Shown here: piece after piece, positions 8,828-17,615 of the stretch
Layout of the letters: every line of letters begins with the position of its first letter
Numbering within the stretch: position 1 is the first letter of the stretch
Assembly (NCBI RefSeq): GCF_900601905.1
Contig: NZ_UWFA01000505.1
Span: forward strand, 62,001-126,000
Reading direction: 5' to 3'
DNA length: 64,000 nucleotides
From: Pseudomonas viridiflava
GTDB taxonomy: Bacteria > Pseudomonadota > Gammaproteobacteria > Pseudomonadales > Pseudomonadaceae
The notes under the pieces: model-generated
What the model was told of the DNA's origin: nothing
Seen by the model: the letters and a program-made list of their open reading frames with translations, nothing else
Database searches by the model: none
Translations under genes and position numbers: made by a program

Positions 8828-8860
8828 AAAAAAAGGCGCGAGCTCAACGCTCACGCCTTT
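8828..8860 (-). terminator. Terminator of the secDF unit
   Basis: On the minus strand AAGGCG-T-GAGC / GCTC-G-CGCCTT stem, GTTGA loop and a run of T, 27 bases past the secF stop. Confidence 0.88.
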
Positions 8861-8886
8861 CGGGATCCAGCTATAAAGGTGACCGA

Positions 8887-9798
8887 TCAGGGAAGATCGT
8901 CGACCTTCTCTACCACGACCGGAGGAATCAGGTCCTCGGTGGTCAGGTTCAGCCAGATCAGCACGACGTTGGCGATGTAGATGGAGGAATAAGTACCCGC
9001 CAGGACACCGACGAACAGTGCAATCGAGAAGCCTTCGAGGTTGTCACCACCGAACACCCACAGCGCAACGATTGCCAGCAACGTGGAAACCGAAGTCGCG
9101 ATGGTGCGCAACAGCGTCTGCGTGGTGGAGATGTTGATGTTCTCGATCAACGACGCCTTGCGCAGTAGACGGAAGTTTTCCCGCACCCGGTCAAAGACCA
9201 CGATGGTGTCGTTCAGCGAGTAACCGATGATCGCCAGCACCGCCGCCAGAACCGTAAGGTCGAAGGTGATCTGGAAGAACGACAGGATACCCATCGTCAC
9301 CACCACGTCGTGGATCAGCGAAATGATCGCCCCCACCGCAAACTTCCACTGGAAGCGAAACGCGAGGTAAATCAGGACACCACCCAGCGCCAGCAGCATG
9401 CCGAGGCCGCCCTGGTCGCGCAGCTCTTCACCCACCTGCGGACCAACGAATTCCACACGCTTGACGGTCGCCGGGTTATCGGCACCCGCCTTGCGCAGCG
9501 CGTCGGCTACCTGGGTACCCAGCTGCGGGTCTTCACCCGGCATGCGCACCAGCAGATCGGTAGTCGCGCCAAAGTTCTGCACCACGGCGTCGTGATAACC
9601 GGCGCTGACCAGCTCTTCGCGAACTTTGCCCAGATCGGCAGGACGCTCGTAGGTCAGCTCAATGAGCGTACCGCCGGTGAAGTCCAGGCCATAGTTGAGA
9701 CCCTTATGAAACCAGCTGAACAACGCCAGCAGGGTAAGGAGCACAGTGACGGCGAACGCAACATTGCGCACGCCCATGAAGTTAATGGTACGTAACAT
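8887..9798 (-). CDS. secF: Protein translocase subunit SecF
   Basis: Inner-membrane RND-type subunit that with SecD uses the proton gradient to assist Sec export. The 303-residue protein has an N-terminal membrane helix (INFMGVRNVAFAVTVLLTLLALFSW), a periplasmic P1 domain starting with GLDFTGGTLIE, then a five-helix block with GYSLNDTIVVFDRVREN, the conserved SecF signature. It follows secD with a 9-base gap and is the last gene of the yajC-secD-secF unit. Confidence 0.97.
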   Translation of the reverse strand: MLRTINFMGVRNVAFAVTVLLTLLALFSWFHKGLNYGLDFTGGTLIELTYERPADLGKVREELVSAGYHDAVVQNFGATTDLLVRMPGEDPQLGTQVADALRKAGADNPATVKRVEFVGPQVGEELRDQGGLGMLLALGGVLIYLAFRFQWKFAVGAIISLIHDVVVTMGILSFFQITFDLTVLAAVLAIIGYSLNDTIVVFDRVRENFRLLRKASLIENINISTTQTLLRTIATSVSTLLAIVALWVFGGDNLEGFSIALFVGVLAGTYSSIYIANVVLIWLNLTTEDLIPPVVVEKVDDLP

Positions 9799-9807
9799 GG
9801 CAGCCCC

Positions 9808-11676
9808 TTAAATCCACAACTTCTTGAAGTCACGCCCGCCATAGATCAGGTTGACCATTGCGCGGGTCACCATGATGGCCGTGAACATCGAGGTAAAGAT
9901 CCCGAGCGACATGGTCACCGCAAACCCTTTGACCGGGCCGGTGCCCATCGCAAAGAGAATGCCGCCGACCAGCAGCGTCGTCAGGTTGGCGTCGAGGATC
10001 GCCGTGTAGGCACGATCGAAGCCTTCATTGATGGCACGCTGGACGGTCATGCCGTTGGCGATTTCCTCACGAATTCGCGAGAAGATCAGCACGTTGGCGT
10101 CAACCGCCATACCCATCGTCAAGACGATACCGGCGATACCTGGCAGCGTCAGCGTCGCGCTCAGCAAGGACATCAACGCCAGCAGCATGACCATGTTCAG
10201 CGCCAGGGCGACTGTCGCGATCAAGCCAAAGAAGCGATAGATGATCATGATGAAGATCGACACGAACAGCATGCCCCACAGGGAAGCGTCGATACCTTTG
10301 GTGATGTTGTCAGCACCCAGGCTCGGACCGATCGTGCGCTCTTCAGCAAAGTACATAGGCGCCGCCAGACCACCGGCACGCAACAGCAGAGCCAGCTCGG
10401 AAGCCTCGCCCTGACCGTTCAGGCCGGTGATACGGAACTGGCTGCCCAGCGGCGATTGAATGGTCGCCAAGCTAATGATCTGCTTCTCTTCCTTGAAGGT
10501 CTGGACCGGAACGTCTTTTTCGACGCCGTTGACCATCTGCTTGGTGTAGGTAGTGGTCGGCTTCTGCTCAATGAAGATCACCGCCATGCTGCGGCCCACA
10601 TTGCTGCGGGTCGAGCGGCTCATCAGGTCGCCGCCATGACCATCCAGGGTGATATTGACCTGTGGACGACCATGCTCATCGAAACCAGCCTTGGCATCAG
10701 TCACCTGATCACCGGTGATGATCAGACCGCGCTCCACCGGGGCTGCCGGGCGGCCGCCTTCGCGGAACTCGAACATCTCGGTGGTGGCCTTGGAATCATC
10801 AGGGCCTGCGCCCAGACGGAACTCAAGGTTGGCGGTCTTGCCCAGAATCCGCTTGGCTTCGGCAGTGTCCTGCACACCTGGCAACTCGACCACGATGCGG
10901 TTCGCACCTTGACGCTGCACCAGAGGCTCGGCGACACCCAGCTCGTTGACCCGGTTACGGACCGTGGTCAGGTTCTGCTTGATGGAGTACTCGCGGATCT
11001 CGGCAATTTTCGCCGGGGTCATGGCCAGACGCAGAACAGGGATACCGTTCAATTCAGCCGGGGTAATTTCGAAATCTGTGTAGTTCTTGCGGATCAGAGC
11101 GCGGGCTTCTTCACGGGCAGCGTCATCGCTGAAACCCAATTGAATTGCGCCACCCAGTTGCGGCAAGCTGCGATAACGCTGTTTTTCCTTGCGCAGCAGG
11201 CTCTTCACTTCGCCTTCGTAAACGTTAAGCCGCGCGCTCAGCGCCTTGTCCATGTCCACTTCCAACAGGAAATGCACACCACCGGACAAGTCCAGGCCCA
11301 TCTTCATCGGGCTTGCGCCCAGGTGACGCAACCAGTTCGGCGTGGTCGGAGCCAGGTTCAGTGCAACGACATAGTCATCGCCCAACGCCTTGCGCACGAC
11401 ATCCTTGGCTGGCAGCTGATCTTCCTGTTTGGTCAGACGCAACAAACCGCCTTTGCCATTCTCAGCCAGGGAGGTGGCCTTGACCGCGATACCGGAATCG
11501 ACAAGCGCTTTGCCTGCACGCTCCAGATCAGCCTGACCAACTTGCAGCGCAGTACTTGCGCCACTGATCTGGATAGCCGGATCGTCAGGGTAGAGATTGG
11601 GTGCGGAATAAATAAAACCGATCACCAGCACCGCCAGGATCAGTACGTATTTCCACAGAGGGTATTTGTTCAGCAT
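9808..11676 (-). CDS. secD: Protein translocase subunit SecD
   Basis: Partner of SecF in proton-driven enhancement of protein export. The 622-residue product has an N-terminal helix (YPLWKYVLILAVLVIGFIYS), the large periplasmic P1 head including GLDLSGGVHFLLEVD, and a C-terminal six-helix block with GMAVDANVLIFSRIREE. The ATG at 11676 gives the family N-terminus MLNKYPLW; a GTG one codon earlier is the alternative. Length is that of the longer Pseudomonas SecD. Confidence 0.97.
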   Translation of the reverse strand: MLNKYPLWKYVLILAVLVIGFIYSAPNLYPDDPAIQISGASTALQVGQADLERAGKALVDSGIAVKATSLAENGKGGLLRLTKQEDQLPAKDVVRKALGDDYVVALNLAPTTPNWLRHLGASPMKMGLDLSGGVHFLLEVDMDKALSARLNVYEGEVKSLLRKEKQRYRSLPQLGGAIQLGFSDDAAREEARALIRKNYTDFEITPAELNGIPVLRLAMTPAKIAEIREYSIKQNLTTVRNRVNELGVAEPLVQRQGANRIVVELPGVQDTAEAKRILGKTANLEFRLGAGPDDSKATTEMFEFREGGRPAAPVERGLIITGDQVTDAKAGFDEHGRPQVNITLDGHGGDLMSRSTRSNVGRSMAVIFIEQKPTTTYTKQMVNGVEKDVPVQTFKEEKQIISLATIQSPLGSQFRITGLNGQGEASELALLLRAGGLAAPMYFAEERTIGPSLGADNITKGIDASLWGMLFVSIFIMIIYRFFGLIATVALALNMVMLLALMSLLSATLTLPGIAGIVLTMGMAVDANVLIFSRIREEIANGMTVQRAINEGFDRAYTAILDANLTTLLVGGILFAMGTGPVKGFAVTMSLGIFTSMFTAIMVTRAMVNLIYGGRDFKKLWI

Positions 11677-11742
11677 CACGCCGCCCGCTTAATAAAACGC
11701 GAGGCGCCTTGCGCGCCCCGTCGATTGGTAAAAGTCTGAATC

Positions 11743-12078
11743 TTAGATCGCTTTCAGGGTGCCCTTCGGCAGTGTTGCAGCAATAGCGCCCTTCTGCATT
11801 TTCAGCTCTACAGTGTCGGAAACTTCGATGACTACGAAGTCGTCGGTCACTTTAGTGATCTTGCCAGCGATACCGCCGGTAGTGACCACTTCATCACCTT
11901 TTTGCAAGTTGCCGAGCAGGTTTTTCTGCTCCTTGGCGCGCTTGGCCTGTGGACGCCAGATCATCAGATAGAAGATGACCAGGAAACCGACCAGGAAAAT
12001 CCATTCGAAACCACCACCCATAGGGCCTGCTGCCGGTGCAGCAGCGTCCGCGAAAGCGGGAGAGATGAAAAAGCTCAT
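11743..12078 (-). CDS. yajC: Preprotein translocase accessory subunit YajC
   Basis: Small inner-membrane protein that copurifies with SecDF. The 111-residue product has one membrane helix (FEWIFLVGFLVIFYLMIWRP, about residues 23-42) followed by the QAKRAKEQKNLLGNLQKGDEVV cytoplasmic segment and a beta-barrel tail, standard for YajC. It lies between tgt and secD in the conserved queA-tgt-yajC-secD-secF order. Confidence 0.96.
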   Translation of the reverse strand: MSFFISPAFADAAAPAAGPMGGGFEWIFLVGFLVIFYLMIWRPQAKRAKEQKNLLGNLQKGDEVVTTGGIAGKITKVTDDFVVIEVSDTVELKMQKGAIAATLPKGTLKAI

Positions 12079-12131
12079 TTAGCACTCCAGTTGCATAATC
12101 AAGATAAAAAGCGAGAAAACTCAGTTTTGAA

Positions 12132-13265
12132 TCAGGCCAAAGGTGGGGTTGGAATACCCCGTTTGGCGTAGAAGGCGTCGACAAAGGCGGCCAATGTACC
12201 CTGTTGAATAGCCTCGCGCAAACCAGCCATAAGCACCTGGTAATGGCGCAAATTATGGATGGTATTGAGCATGCTCCCCAGCATTTCGCCGCACTTGTCC
12301 AGATGATGCAGATAAGCGCGCGAGAAGTTCTGACAGGTGTAGCAATCGCAGGTCGGATCCAGCGGCGAATCATCATGACGATGGAACGCGTTACGGATCT
12401 TCAGCACACCGGTATCAATGAACAAATGACCATTGCGGGCATTGCGGGTCGGCATCACGCAATCGAACATGTCGATTCCGCGGCGCACACCCTCCACCAG
12501 ATCTTCAGGCTTGCCTACCCCCATAAGGTAACGAGGTTTTTCAGGTGGCATCTGGCCTGGCAGATAATCCAGCACCTTGATCATTTCATGCTTGGGCTCG
12601 CCGACCGACAGCCCGCCAATGGCCAGGCCGTCGAAGCCGATCTGATCCAGACCTTCGAGCGAACGCATGCGCAGGTTCTCGTGCATGCCACCCTGAACGA
12701 TGCCGAACAGCGCTGCAGTGCTTTCGCCATGGGCGATTTTCGAGCGCTTGGCCCAACGCAACGACAGCTCCATCGACACCCGGGCAACATCTTCATCAGC
12801 TGGATAAGGCGTGCACTCGTCGAAAATCATCACGATGTCCGAGCCCAGGTCACGCTGGACCTGCATCGACTCTTCGGGCCCCATGAAGACCTTGGCGCCG
12901 TCTACCGGCGATGCAAAGGTCACGCCCTCTTCCTTGATCTTGCGCATCGCACCCAGGCTGAACACCTGAAAGCCGCCGGAGTCGGTGAGGATCGGGCCGT
13001 TCCACTTCATGAAGTCATGGAGGTCGCCATGCGCCTTGATCACTTCTGTGCCGGGACGCAGCCACAAATGGAAGGTATTACCGAGAATGATCTGCGCGCC
13101 CGTGGCCTCGATGTCACGCGGCAACATGCCCTTGACCGTGCCATAAGTGCCGACCGGCATGAACGCCGGGGTTTCGACGACCCCACGCGGGAAGGTCAGA
13201 CGACCACGACGCGCCTTGCCGTCAGTGGCCAACAACTCGAAAGACATACGACTGGTGCGGCTCAT
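12132..13265 (-). CDS. tgt: tRNA-guanine transglycosylase Tgt
   Basis: Exchanges guanine-34 for preQ1 in tRNAs with GUN anticodons, in queuosine synthesis. The 377-residue protein has the catalytic aspartate D95 in LTDSGGFQVFSL, the second one in MFDCVMPTRNARNG, and the zinc site C-x-C-x2-C (CDCYTCQNFSRAYLHHL). The ATG at 13265 overlaps the queA stop as ATGA and is preceded by AGAGGA at 6 bases, so it was preferred over the internal ATG at 13247 (MSFELLATDG), which has no ribosome binding site. Confidence 0.96.
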   Translation of the reverse strand: MSRTSRMSFELLATDGKARRGRLTFPRGVVETPAFMPVGTYGTVKGMLPRDIEATGAQIILGNTFHLWLRPGTEVIKAHGDLHDFMKWNGPILTDSGGFQVFSLGAMRKIKEEGVTFASPVDGAKVFMGPEESMQVQRDLGSDIVMIFDECTPYPADEDVARVSMELSLRWAKRSKIAHGESTAALFGIVQGGMHENLRMRSLEGLDQIGFDGLAIGGLSVGEPKHEMIKVLDYLPGQMPPEKPRYLMGVGKPEDLVEGVRRGIDMFDCVMPTRNARNGHLFIDTGVLKIRNAFHRHDDSPLDPTCDCYTCQNFSRAYLHHLDKCGEMLGSMLNTIHNLRHYQVLMAGLREAIQQGTLAAFVDAFYAKRGIPTPPLA

Positions 13266-14326
13266 GCTTGATCCTCTGGGCCCGATGCCTTGGGAGCGGT
13301 CGGCGCGGGATTGCGGGTGATGAACATCGCATCACCGTAACTAAAGAAGCGGTACCCGTTTTCGACCGCTGCGACATAGGCAGCCATGGTCTCGGGATAA
13401 CCAGCGAACGCGGAAACCAGCATCAACAGCGTGGATTCCGGCAAATGAAAATTGGTCACCAGCGCATCGACCACGTGGAAGGGACGCCCTGGAAAGATGA
13501 AGATGTCAGTGTCGCCGCTGAAGGGTTTCAACACGCCGTCACGGGCCGCGCTTTCCAGCGAACGCACGCTGGTGGTACCCACCGCAATCACCCGACCGCC
13601 CCGCTCACGGCAAGCGGCCACGGCATCGACCACATCCTGGCCGACTTCCAGCCATTCGCTGTGCATGTGGTGATCTTCAAGGCGCTCGACCCGCACCGGC
13701 TGGAACGTACCCGCGCCCACATGCAGGGTCACGAACGCCATTTCAACGCCCTTGGCCTTCATTGCCTCCAGCAGCGGCTGGTCAAAATGCAGTCCGGCAG
13801 TCGGCGCAGCCACAGCACCGGCGCGCTGGGCGTAAACAGTCTGATAGCGCTCGCGGTCGGCCGTGTCATCCGGCCTGTCTATATAAGGAGGCAACGGCAT
13901 GTGCCCGACGCGTTCGAGCAGCGGCAATACCGGCTCGGTAAAACGCAGCTCGAAGAGCGTGTCATGCCGCACCACCATTTCGGCCTCTCCCCCGCCATCA
14001 ATGAGAATCATCGAACCGGGTTTGGGAGATTTGCTCGAGCGCACATGGGCCAGCACCCGATAGGTATCCAGCACGCGCTCCACCAGAATTTCCAGCTTGC
14101 CGCCAGATGCCTTCTGACCAAACAGGCGGGCGGGAATGACCCGGGTATTATTGAACACCATCAAATCGCCAGCGCGGACATGCGCAAGCAAATCGGAAAA
14201 ATGCTCATGGCCCAAAGTGCCGCTGACGCCGTCGAGGGTCAGCAAACGACTACTGCGTCGCTCGGCCAGAGGATGGCGAGCAATCAGGGAATCCGGGAGT
14301 TCGAAAGTAAAGTCAGCAACGCGCAT
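13262..14326 (-). CDS. queA: S-adenosylmethionine:tRNA ribosyltransferase-isomerase QueA
   Basis: Transfers and isomerises ribose from SAM onto preQ1-tRNA to form epoxyqueuosine, the step after Tgt. The 354-residue protein starts MRVADFTFELPDSLIARHPL and has AAPTAGLHFDQPLL, GAGTFQPVRVE and NFHLPESTLLMLVSAF, all QueA signatures. It overlaps tgt by 4 bases, consistent with coupled translation of consecutive pathway enzymes. Confidence 0.97.
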   Translation of the reverse strand: MRVADFTFELPDSLIARHPLAERRSSRLLTLDGVSGTLGHEHFSDLLAHVRAGDLMVFNNTRVIPARLFGQKASGGKLEILVERVLDTYRVLAHVRSSKSPKPGSMILIDGGGEAEMVVRHDTLFELRFTEPVLPLLERVGHMPLPPYIDRPDDTADRERYQTVYAQRAGAVAAPTAGLHFDQPLLEAMKAKGVEMAFVTLHVGAGTFQPVRVERLEDHHMHSEWLEVGQDVVDAVAACRERGGRVIAVGTTSVRSLESAARDGVLKPFSGDTDIFIFPGRPFHVVDALVTNFHLPESTLLMLVSAFAGYPETMAAYVAAVENGYRFFSYGDAMFITRNPAPTAPKASGPEDQA

Positions 14327-14392
14327 GATGGAGTTCGTCTAGCAGGGCCGCGAAGTTTAGCGGAAAGAGAGAAAATTGACCATGAAAGGTGA

Positions 14393-14421
14393 TTGACCAA
14401 CGGTAAGACCGTCTGTAGACT
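14393..14421 (+). promoter_or_regulatory. Promoter of tRNA-Leu(CAA)
   Basis: TTGACC (14393-14398), 17-base spacer, TAGACT (14416-14421), then a GC-rich stretch leading into the tRNA at 14435, as expected for a sigma-70 stable-RNA promoter. It is divergent from queA. Confidence 0.7.
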
Positions 14422-14434
14422 TCGCCGCCATTGA

Positions 14435-14519
14435 GCCCTGATGGCGGAATTGGTAGACGCGGCGGATTCAAAATCCGTTTTCGAAAGAAGTGGGAGTTCG
14501 ATTCTCCCTCGGGGCACCA
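14435..14519 (+). tRNA. tRNA-Leu (anticodon CAA)
   Basis: The 85-nt class II tRNA has acceptor arm GCCCTGA paired with TCGGGGC, the D-arm GGCGGAATTGGTAGACGC, anticodon loop TTCAAAA (anticodon CAA), a long variable arm and the T loop TTCGATT. The 3' CCA is encoded (14517-14519). It decodes UUG. Confidence 0.97.
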
Positions 14520-14559
14520 CGACACATATCAAGCTGCTGCTCAGTGCAGCTTGAATCAG

Positions 14560-14587
14560 AAAAACCGGCCACTGCGCCGGTTTTTTT
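14560..14587 (+). terminator. Terminator after tRNA-Leu
   Basis: AAAAACCGGC / GCCGGTTTTTTT stem with CACTGC loop, 41 bases past the tRNA. An additional hairpin AAGCTGC...GCAGCTT (14531-14552) precedes it. Confidence 0.88.
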
Positions 14588-14751
14588 GTGCGTGCAATTT
14601 CAGCAGCGCCCATCTGATCCGTATTTATATCCCCCCTCTGAATCTGTACTGCAAACAGCGCCCCCCTCGATAATCAGGCGACCGGTTGCCATCAACGGCA
14701 ACCGGCCTGGTCACGCCTGACGTGGCCCGTCGCCTATTTTCGGGAGGCCTC

Positions 14752-14835
14752 ATGGGCAAGCTTACAATTTACATGGCTGTGTTTCTGATTGCTGCGATTG
14801 GTGTCGGCATCCTCGGGACTATCCCGCCGGGTTGA
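14752..14835 (+). CDS. Putative 27-residue hydrophobic membrane peptide
   Basis: ATG at 14752 with GGGAGG four bases upstream encodes 27 residues: a short start (MGKLTIY), a hydrophobic stretch MAVFLIAAIGVGILG that could span the membrane once, and the tail TIPPG. I do not recognise the family. It lies alone downstream of the tRNA-Leu terminator. The clear ribosome binding site, single hydrophobic helix and clean stop support a real small protein, but on sequence alone it could be chance. Confidence 0.45.
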   Translation: MGKLTIYMAVFLIAAIGVGILGTIPPG

Positions 14836-15025
14836 AGCCCTCTTTCAACTCCACACATCCCTATGGAACGATTGAAAGACCACCGGCCAAGCGAATCAGA
14901 AAGGTAGTAGATATCTAACGCCAAGCGGATTTCGGCAGCCATAGAATAAGCGGCTGCGGAGCGAACCTGCTCCACGCAATGTCGCTTGCGTCGTAGCGGC
15001 GATCAGCACAACACCAGAGCCAGAA

Positions 15026-15217
15026 ATGCTGTTCGCCGGCACAGCGTGGGAGGTCTTACATGTTCGAATACACAGCCAGTGGTCTGAATGGCATTTCTTG
15101 CGCAACGGCTACGAACGTGTCGAAACCCCCTACGGGGAAGGGTTTGTGATTGAGGACCTGAAGAGTGCCGTCTCCTTGCTCGACAACCATCATTGGAAAG
15201 AAGTGCACGCCGCCTGA
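15026..15217 (+). CDS. Hypothetical 63-residue protein
   Basis: Open frame of 63 codons with a natural-looking composition (aromatic and acidic residues, ending YGEGFVIEDLKSAVSLL...). I recognise no family. It has no obvious ribosome binding site at the ATG, so the start may be elsewhere or it may be a remnant. It lies between the small hydrophobic ORF and the manganese catalase gene; the rest of 14836-15429 shows no other gene I can support. Confidence 0.3.
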   Translation: MLFAGTAWEVLHVRIHSQWSEWHFLRNGYERVETPYGEGFVIEDLKSAVSLLDNHHWKEVHAA

Positions 15218-15429
15218 CCTCATTGATCAGCCGGAAATACCTCAGATCAACATCCATCTAAACGCGCTAAAAATACGTCGATTACGCACCCATTTGTATC
15301 AAGATTGGGTTTCAAATCGCCGTTCGTCATATCTCGTGAACGGGTTGACCGACAGATTGCTCTTTTTCCATGTGGACACACAGATGCCCGCACAGCCGTT
15401 TTTGGCTTTATGGAATGAGGAGCACAACC

Positions 15430-16317
15430 ATGTTTATGCACAACAAGCGTTTGCAATATACCGTTCGTGTAGCCCGACCTGATCCGGGGCTGGCCAACCT
15501 TCTCCTGGAACAATTTGGCGGGGCTCAGGGTGAGCTGGCAGCCGCCGCACGCTATTTCACCCAGGCGCTGGCCGAAGAAGATGCGGGTCGCAAAGACCTG
15601 CTGATGGACATTGCCACTGAGGAGCTCAGCCATCTTGAGGTGATTGGCTCAATCATCTGCATGCTCAATCGAGGTGCAAAAGGCCAATTGGCTGAAGGCG
15701 TGCAGCAGGAAGGCGAGCTGTATCGGGCCATCAATGGCGCGGGCAATGATTCGCATATCACCAGCCTGCTGTATGGCGCCGGGGCGCCGCTGGTCAACTC
15801 GGCGGGTGTGCCGTGGACGGCCGCTTACATCGACACCATTGGCGAACCGACTGCTGATTTCCGCTCGAATATTGCGGCAGAGGCACGGGCCAAGATTGTG
15901 TATGAGCGCCTGATGAATGTCACCGATGATCCCGGCATCAAAGAGGCCCTGGGCTTTTTGATGACTAGGGAAATCGCTCACCAGAAATCTTTCGAAAAAG
16001 CCCTGCAAGCCATTCAACCCAACTTCCCACAAGGCAAGCTGCCCGGCATGCCCGAGTTCACCAATGTGTACTTCAATCTGTCCAGCGACGGCGGCCCTGA
16101 CCTGCGCGGCCCCTGGAATGAAGGTGAGGAATGGGAATATGTCGAGTCGCCGCAACCGGCCGTGGACGGTGGCGATGGCAGCGCGTCGGTCATGCTGTCC
16201 GATGAAGACGAGCAAGTGCTGTTGAACATGAAAAATCGAACCATGTCCGACCCGGATGCCAACCCGATTACTGCCGCTGATCTGGGCTCGGGGTTCGTTC
16301 AGGGCAAAGACGCCTGA
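15430..16317 (+). CDS. Manganese (non-haem) catalase
   Basis: Dimanganese catalase that disproportionates hydrogen peroxide. The 295-residue product has the expected ligand set of the ferritin-like fold: E35 in GAQGELAAAARYF, E65 and H68 in TEELSHLEV, E151 in AAEARAKIVYER and H184 in REIAHQKSF, followed by the long C-terminal tail that wraps around neighbouring subunits. The ATG at 15430 has GAGGAG 7 bases upstream; upstream in-frame codons are not family-like. It is followed after 33 bases by a small gene with a strong ribosome binding site, probably co-transcribed. Such catalases are often stationary-phase induced; no sigma-S box was firmly identified. Confidence 0.93.
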   Translation: MFMHNKRLQYTVRVARPDPGLANLLLEQFGGAQGELAAAARYFTQALAEEDAGRKDLLMDIATEELSHLEVIGSIICMLNRGAKGQLAEGVQQEGELYRAINGAGNDSHITSLLYGAGAPLVNSAGVPWTAAYIDTIGEPTADFRSNIAAEARAKIVYERLMNVTDDPGIKEALGFLMTREIAHQKSFEKALQAIQPNFPQGKLPGMPEFTNVYFNLSSDGGPDLRGPWNEGEEWEYVESPQPAVDGGDGSASVMLSDEDEQVLLNMKNRTMSDPDANPITAADLGSGFVQGKDA

Positions 16318-16350
16318 TTGGTCAATCATCACTGAAGGAGGAGTTGTTAC

Positions 16351-16599
16351 ATGAGTTTGTCTGACGATTTGAACAGCCAGCAGTTGGCCTCGGAGAGGGT
16401 GCCTGCTTTTTTTGATTCGACGTTTGATTCAACGCTCAAAAGCTTTGACGTCACCGCGTTGAATCTCAAACGTGGGTTGCAGGTCAATCTGGCACTCAAC
16501 AGCCTGCGTACCCTTGGGCAGTTGAACCGCGAGCTCAAGTCGCGCACGTCCGGCGCGTATGACGCCATAAGCTATCAGCCAGTCCTGCGGGACGAGTAA
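16351..16599 (+). CDS. Hypothetical 82-residue protein following manganese catalase
   Basis: The 82-residue product starts MSLSDDLNSQQLASERV, is hydrophilic and probably helical, and has no signal peptide or known motif. A strong GGAGG ribosome binding site precedes the ATG. It lies 33 bases after the catalase gene and shares its terminator at 16622-16660, so the two form an operon. A helper or stress-related role is a guess from context only. Confidence 0.7.
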   Translation: MSLSDDLNSQQLASERVPAFFDSTFDSTLKSFDVTALNLKRGLQVNLALNSLRTLGQLNRELKSRTSGAYDAISYQPVLRDE

Positions 16600-16621
16600 T
16601 CGCAAGTGAACCACAGCCGTC

Positions 16622-16660
16622 AAAGAGCAAGCCTCACCCGGGGCTTGCTCTTTGTGTTTT
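16622..16660 (+). terminator. Terminator of the catalase operon
   Basis: AAAGAGCAAGCC / GGCTTGCTCTTT, a 12-bp stem with an 8-base loop and a T-rich tail (GTGTTTT), 23 bases after the small gene. Confidence 0.88.
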
Positions 16661-16682
16661 AAGAATGGGCAAGCTCGCCCAA

Positions 16683-17297
16683 TCAAGCCGAGTAACGGTG
16701 CGGTCGATGATTCATGGCGATGATCAGATTAAGCGCTACAGCCCCGGCAATCGAAGCCAGCAGAATCGGCAGGCTGACCAGATATAGCGAACCCAGCACG
16801 ACCAGTACATCCACGACCATCTGCAGTTTGCCCGCACGCAAACCGATGCGGTCCTGCAGATACAGCGCAAGAATGTTGATTCCGCCGAGACTGGCCTTGT
16901 GACGGAACAGCACGATAAAGCCCAGACCCATCATCAGATTGCCGAGTAACGCAGCGTAGATCGGCTGCAGCTGATCAATATGGATAAAGCGCGCATGCAA
17001 CTCGGAAAACACCGACACCAATGCCACTGCGCAGAACGTCTTGATCGTGAATTCCCAGCCCATCCTGCGTATCGCCAGGTAGTAGAACGGCAGATTGATC
17101 AGAAAGAACACCAGCCCAAATGAAAGATGCGATGCGTAGCTGATCAAAAAAGCGATGCCGGCGCTGCTACCGGTCACCCCACCCACCTGACGCAGCAACA
17201 TCACACCAAAGGACACCATCAAGGTGCCTAGAAGGATGGCGAACACATCTTCGAACAGCGAATGACGAGGAACTGAGGCTGCAGCGATATCGGTCAT
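16683..17297 (-). CDS. YitT/YczE-type membrane protein
   Basis: The 204-residue integral membrane protein has about five or six hydrophobic helices and family-like segments VGGVTGSSAGIAFLISYASHLSFG and HKASLGGINILALYLQDRIG. These GG(V/I)xG(S/N) repeats are characteristic of the YitT (DUF161-type) family, whose transport substrate is unknown. It is convergent with the catalase operon and divergent from the PheC-like gene. No catalytic motif is visible. Confidence 0.8.
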   Translation of the reverse strand: MTDIAAASVPRHSLFEDVFAILLGTLMVSFGVMLLRQVGGVTGSSAGIAFLISYASHLSFGLVFFLINLPFYYLAIRRMGWEFTIKTFCAVALVSVFSELHARFIHIDQLQPIYAALLGNLMMGLGFIVLFRHKASLGGINILALYLQDRIGLRAGKLQMVVDVLVVLGSLYLVSLPILLASIAGAVALNLIIAMNHRPHRYSA

Positions 17298-17615
17298 GGC
17301 GAACTCTTGAAGAACTTCAGTGGGATCGCGGCCATGGCATCAGGGTGGCCGCCCGCGCATAGACTAACTAATAAATGATCATTACATGCGACTTTCTTTG
17401 AATTATGCACACATCACGCACCCATAAAGAAATTACGCATTATTCATGCGCCACCCAGCACCACTCTGGCGCGCTTAGTCGGCTCTGCGATGAATTCGGC
17501 CAGCCTTCGTTGAAAAAAGGGCTGATACCTGGCCCAGCCTGCAGGTGGCTTCGTTCTTGCTTCCTCGGTAAGAATTGTTACCCACCGCTCACTACCTCTC
17601 GAGTCTCAGACCGCT
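17298..17615. other. Divergent intergenic region (318 bp)
   Basis: AT-rich gap between the YitT-type gene and the PheC-like gene; must hold both promoters. I see no strong hairpin, RNA gene or repeat in it, and no promoter clear enough to call. Confidence 0.5.
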
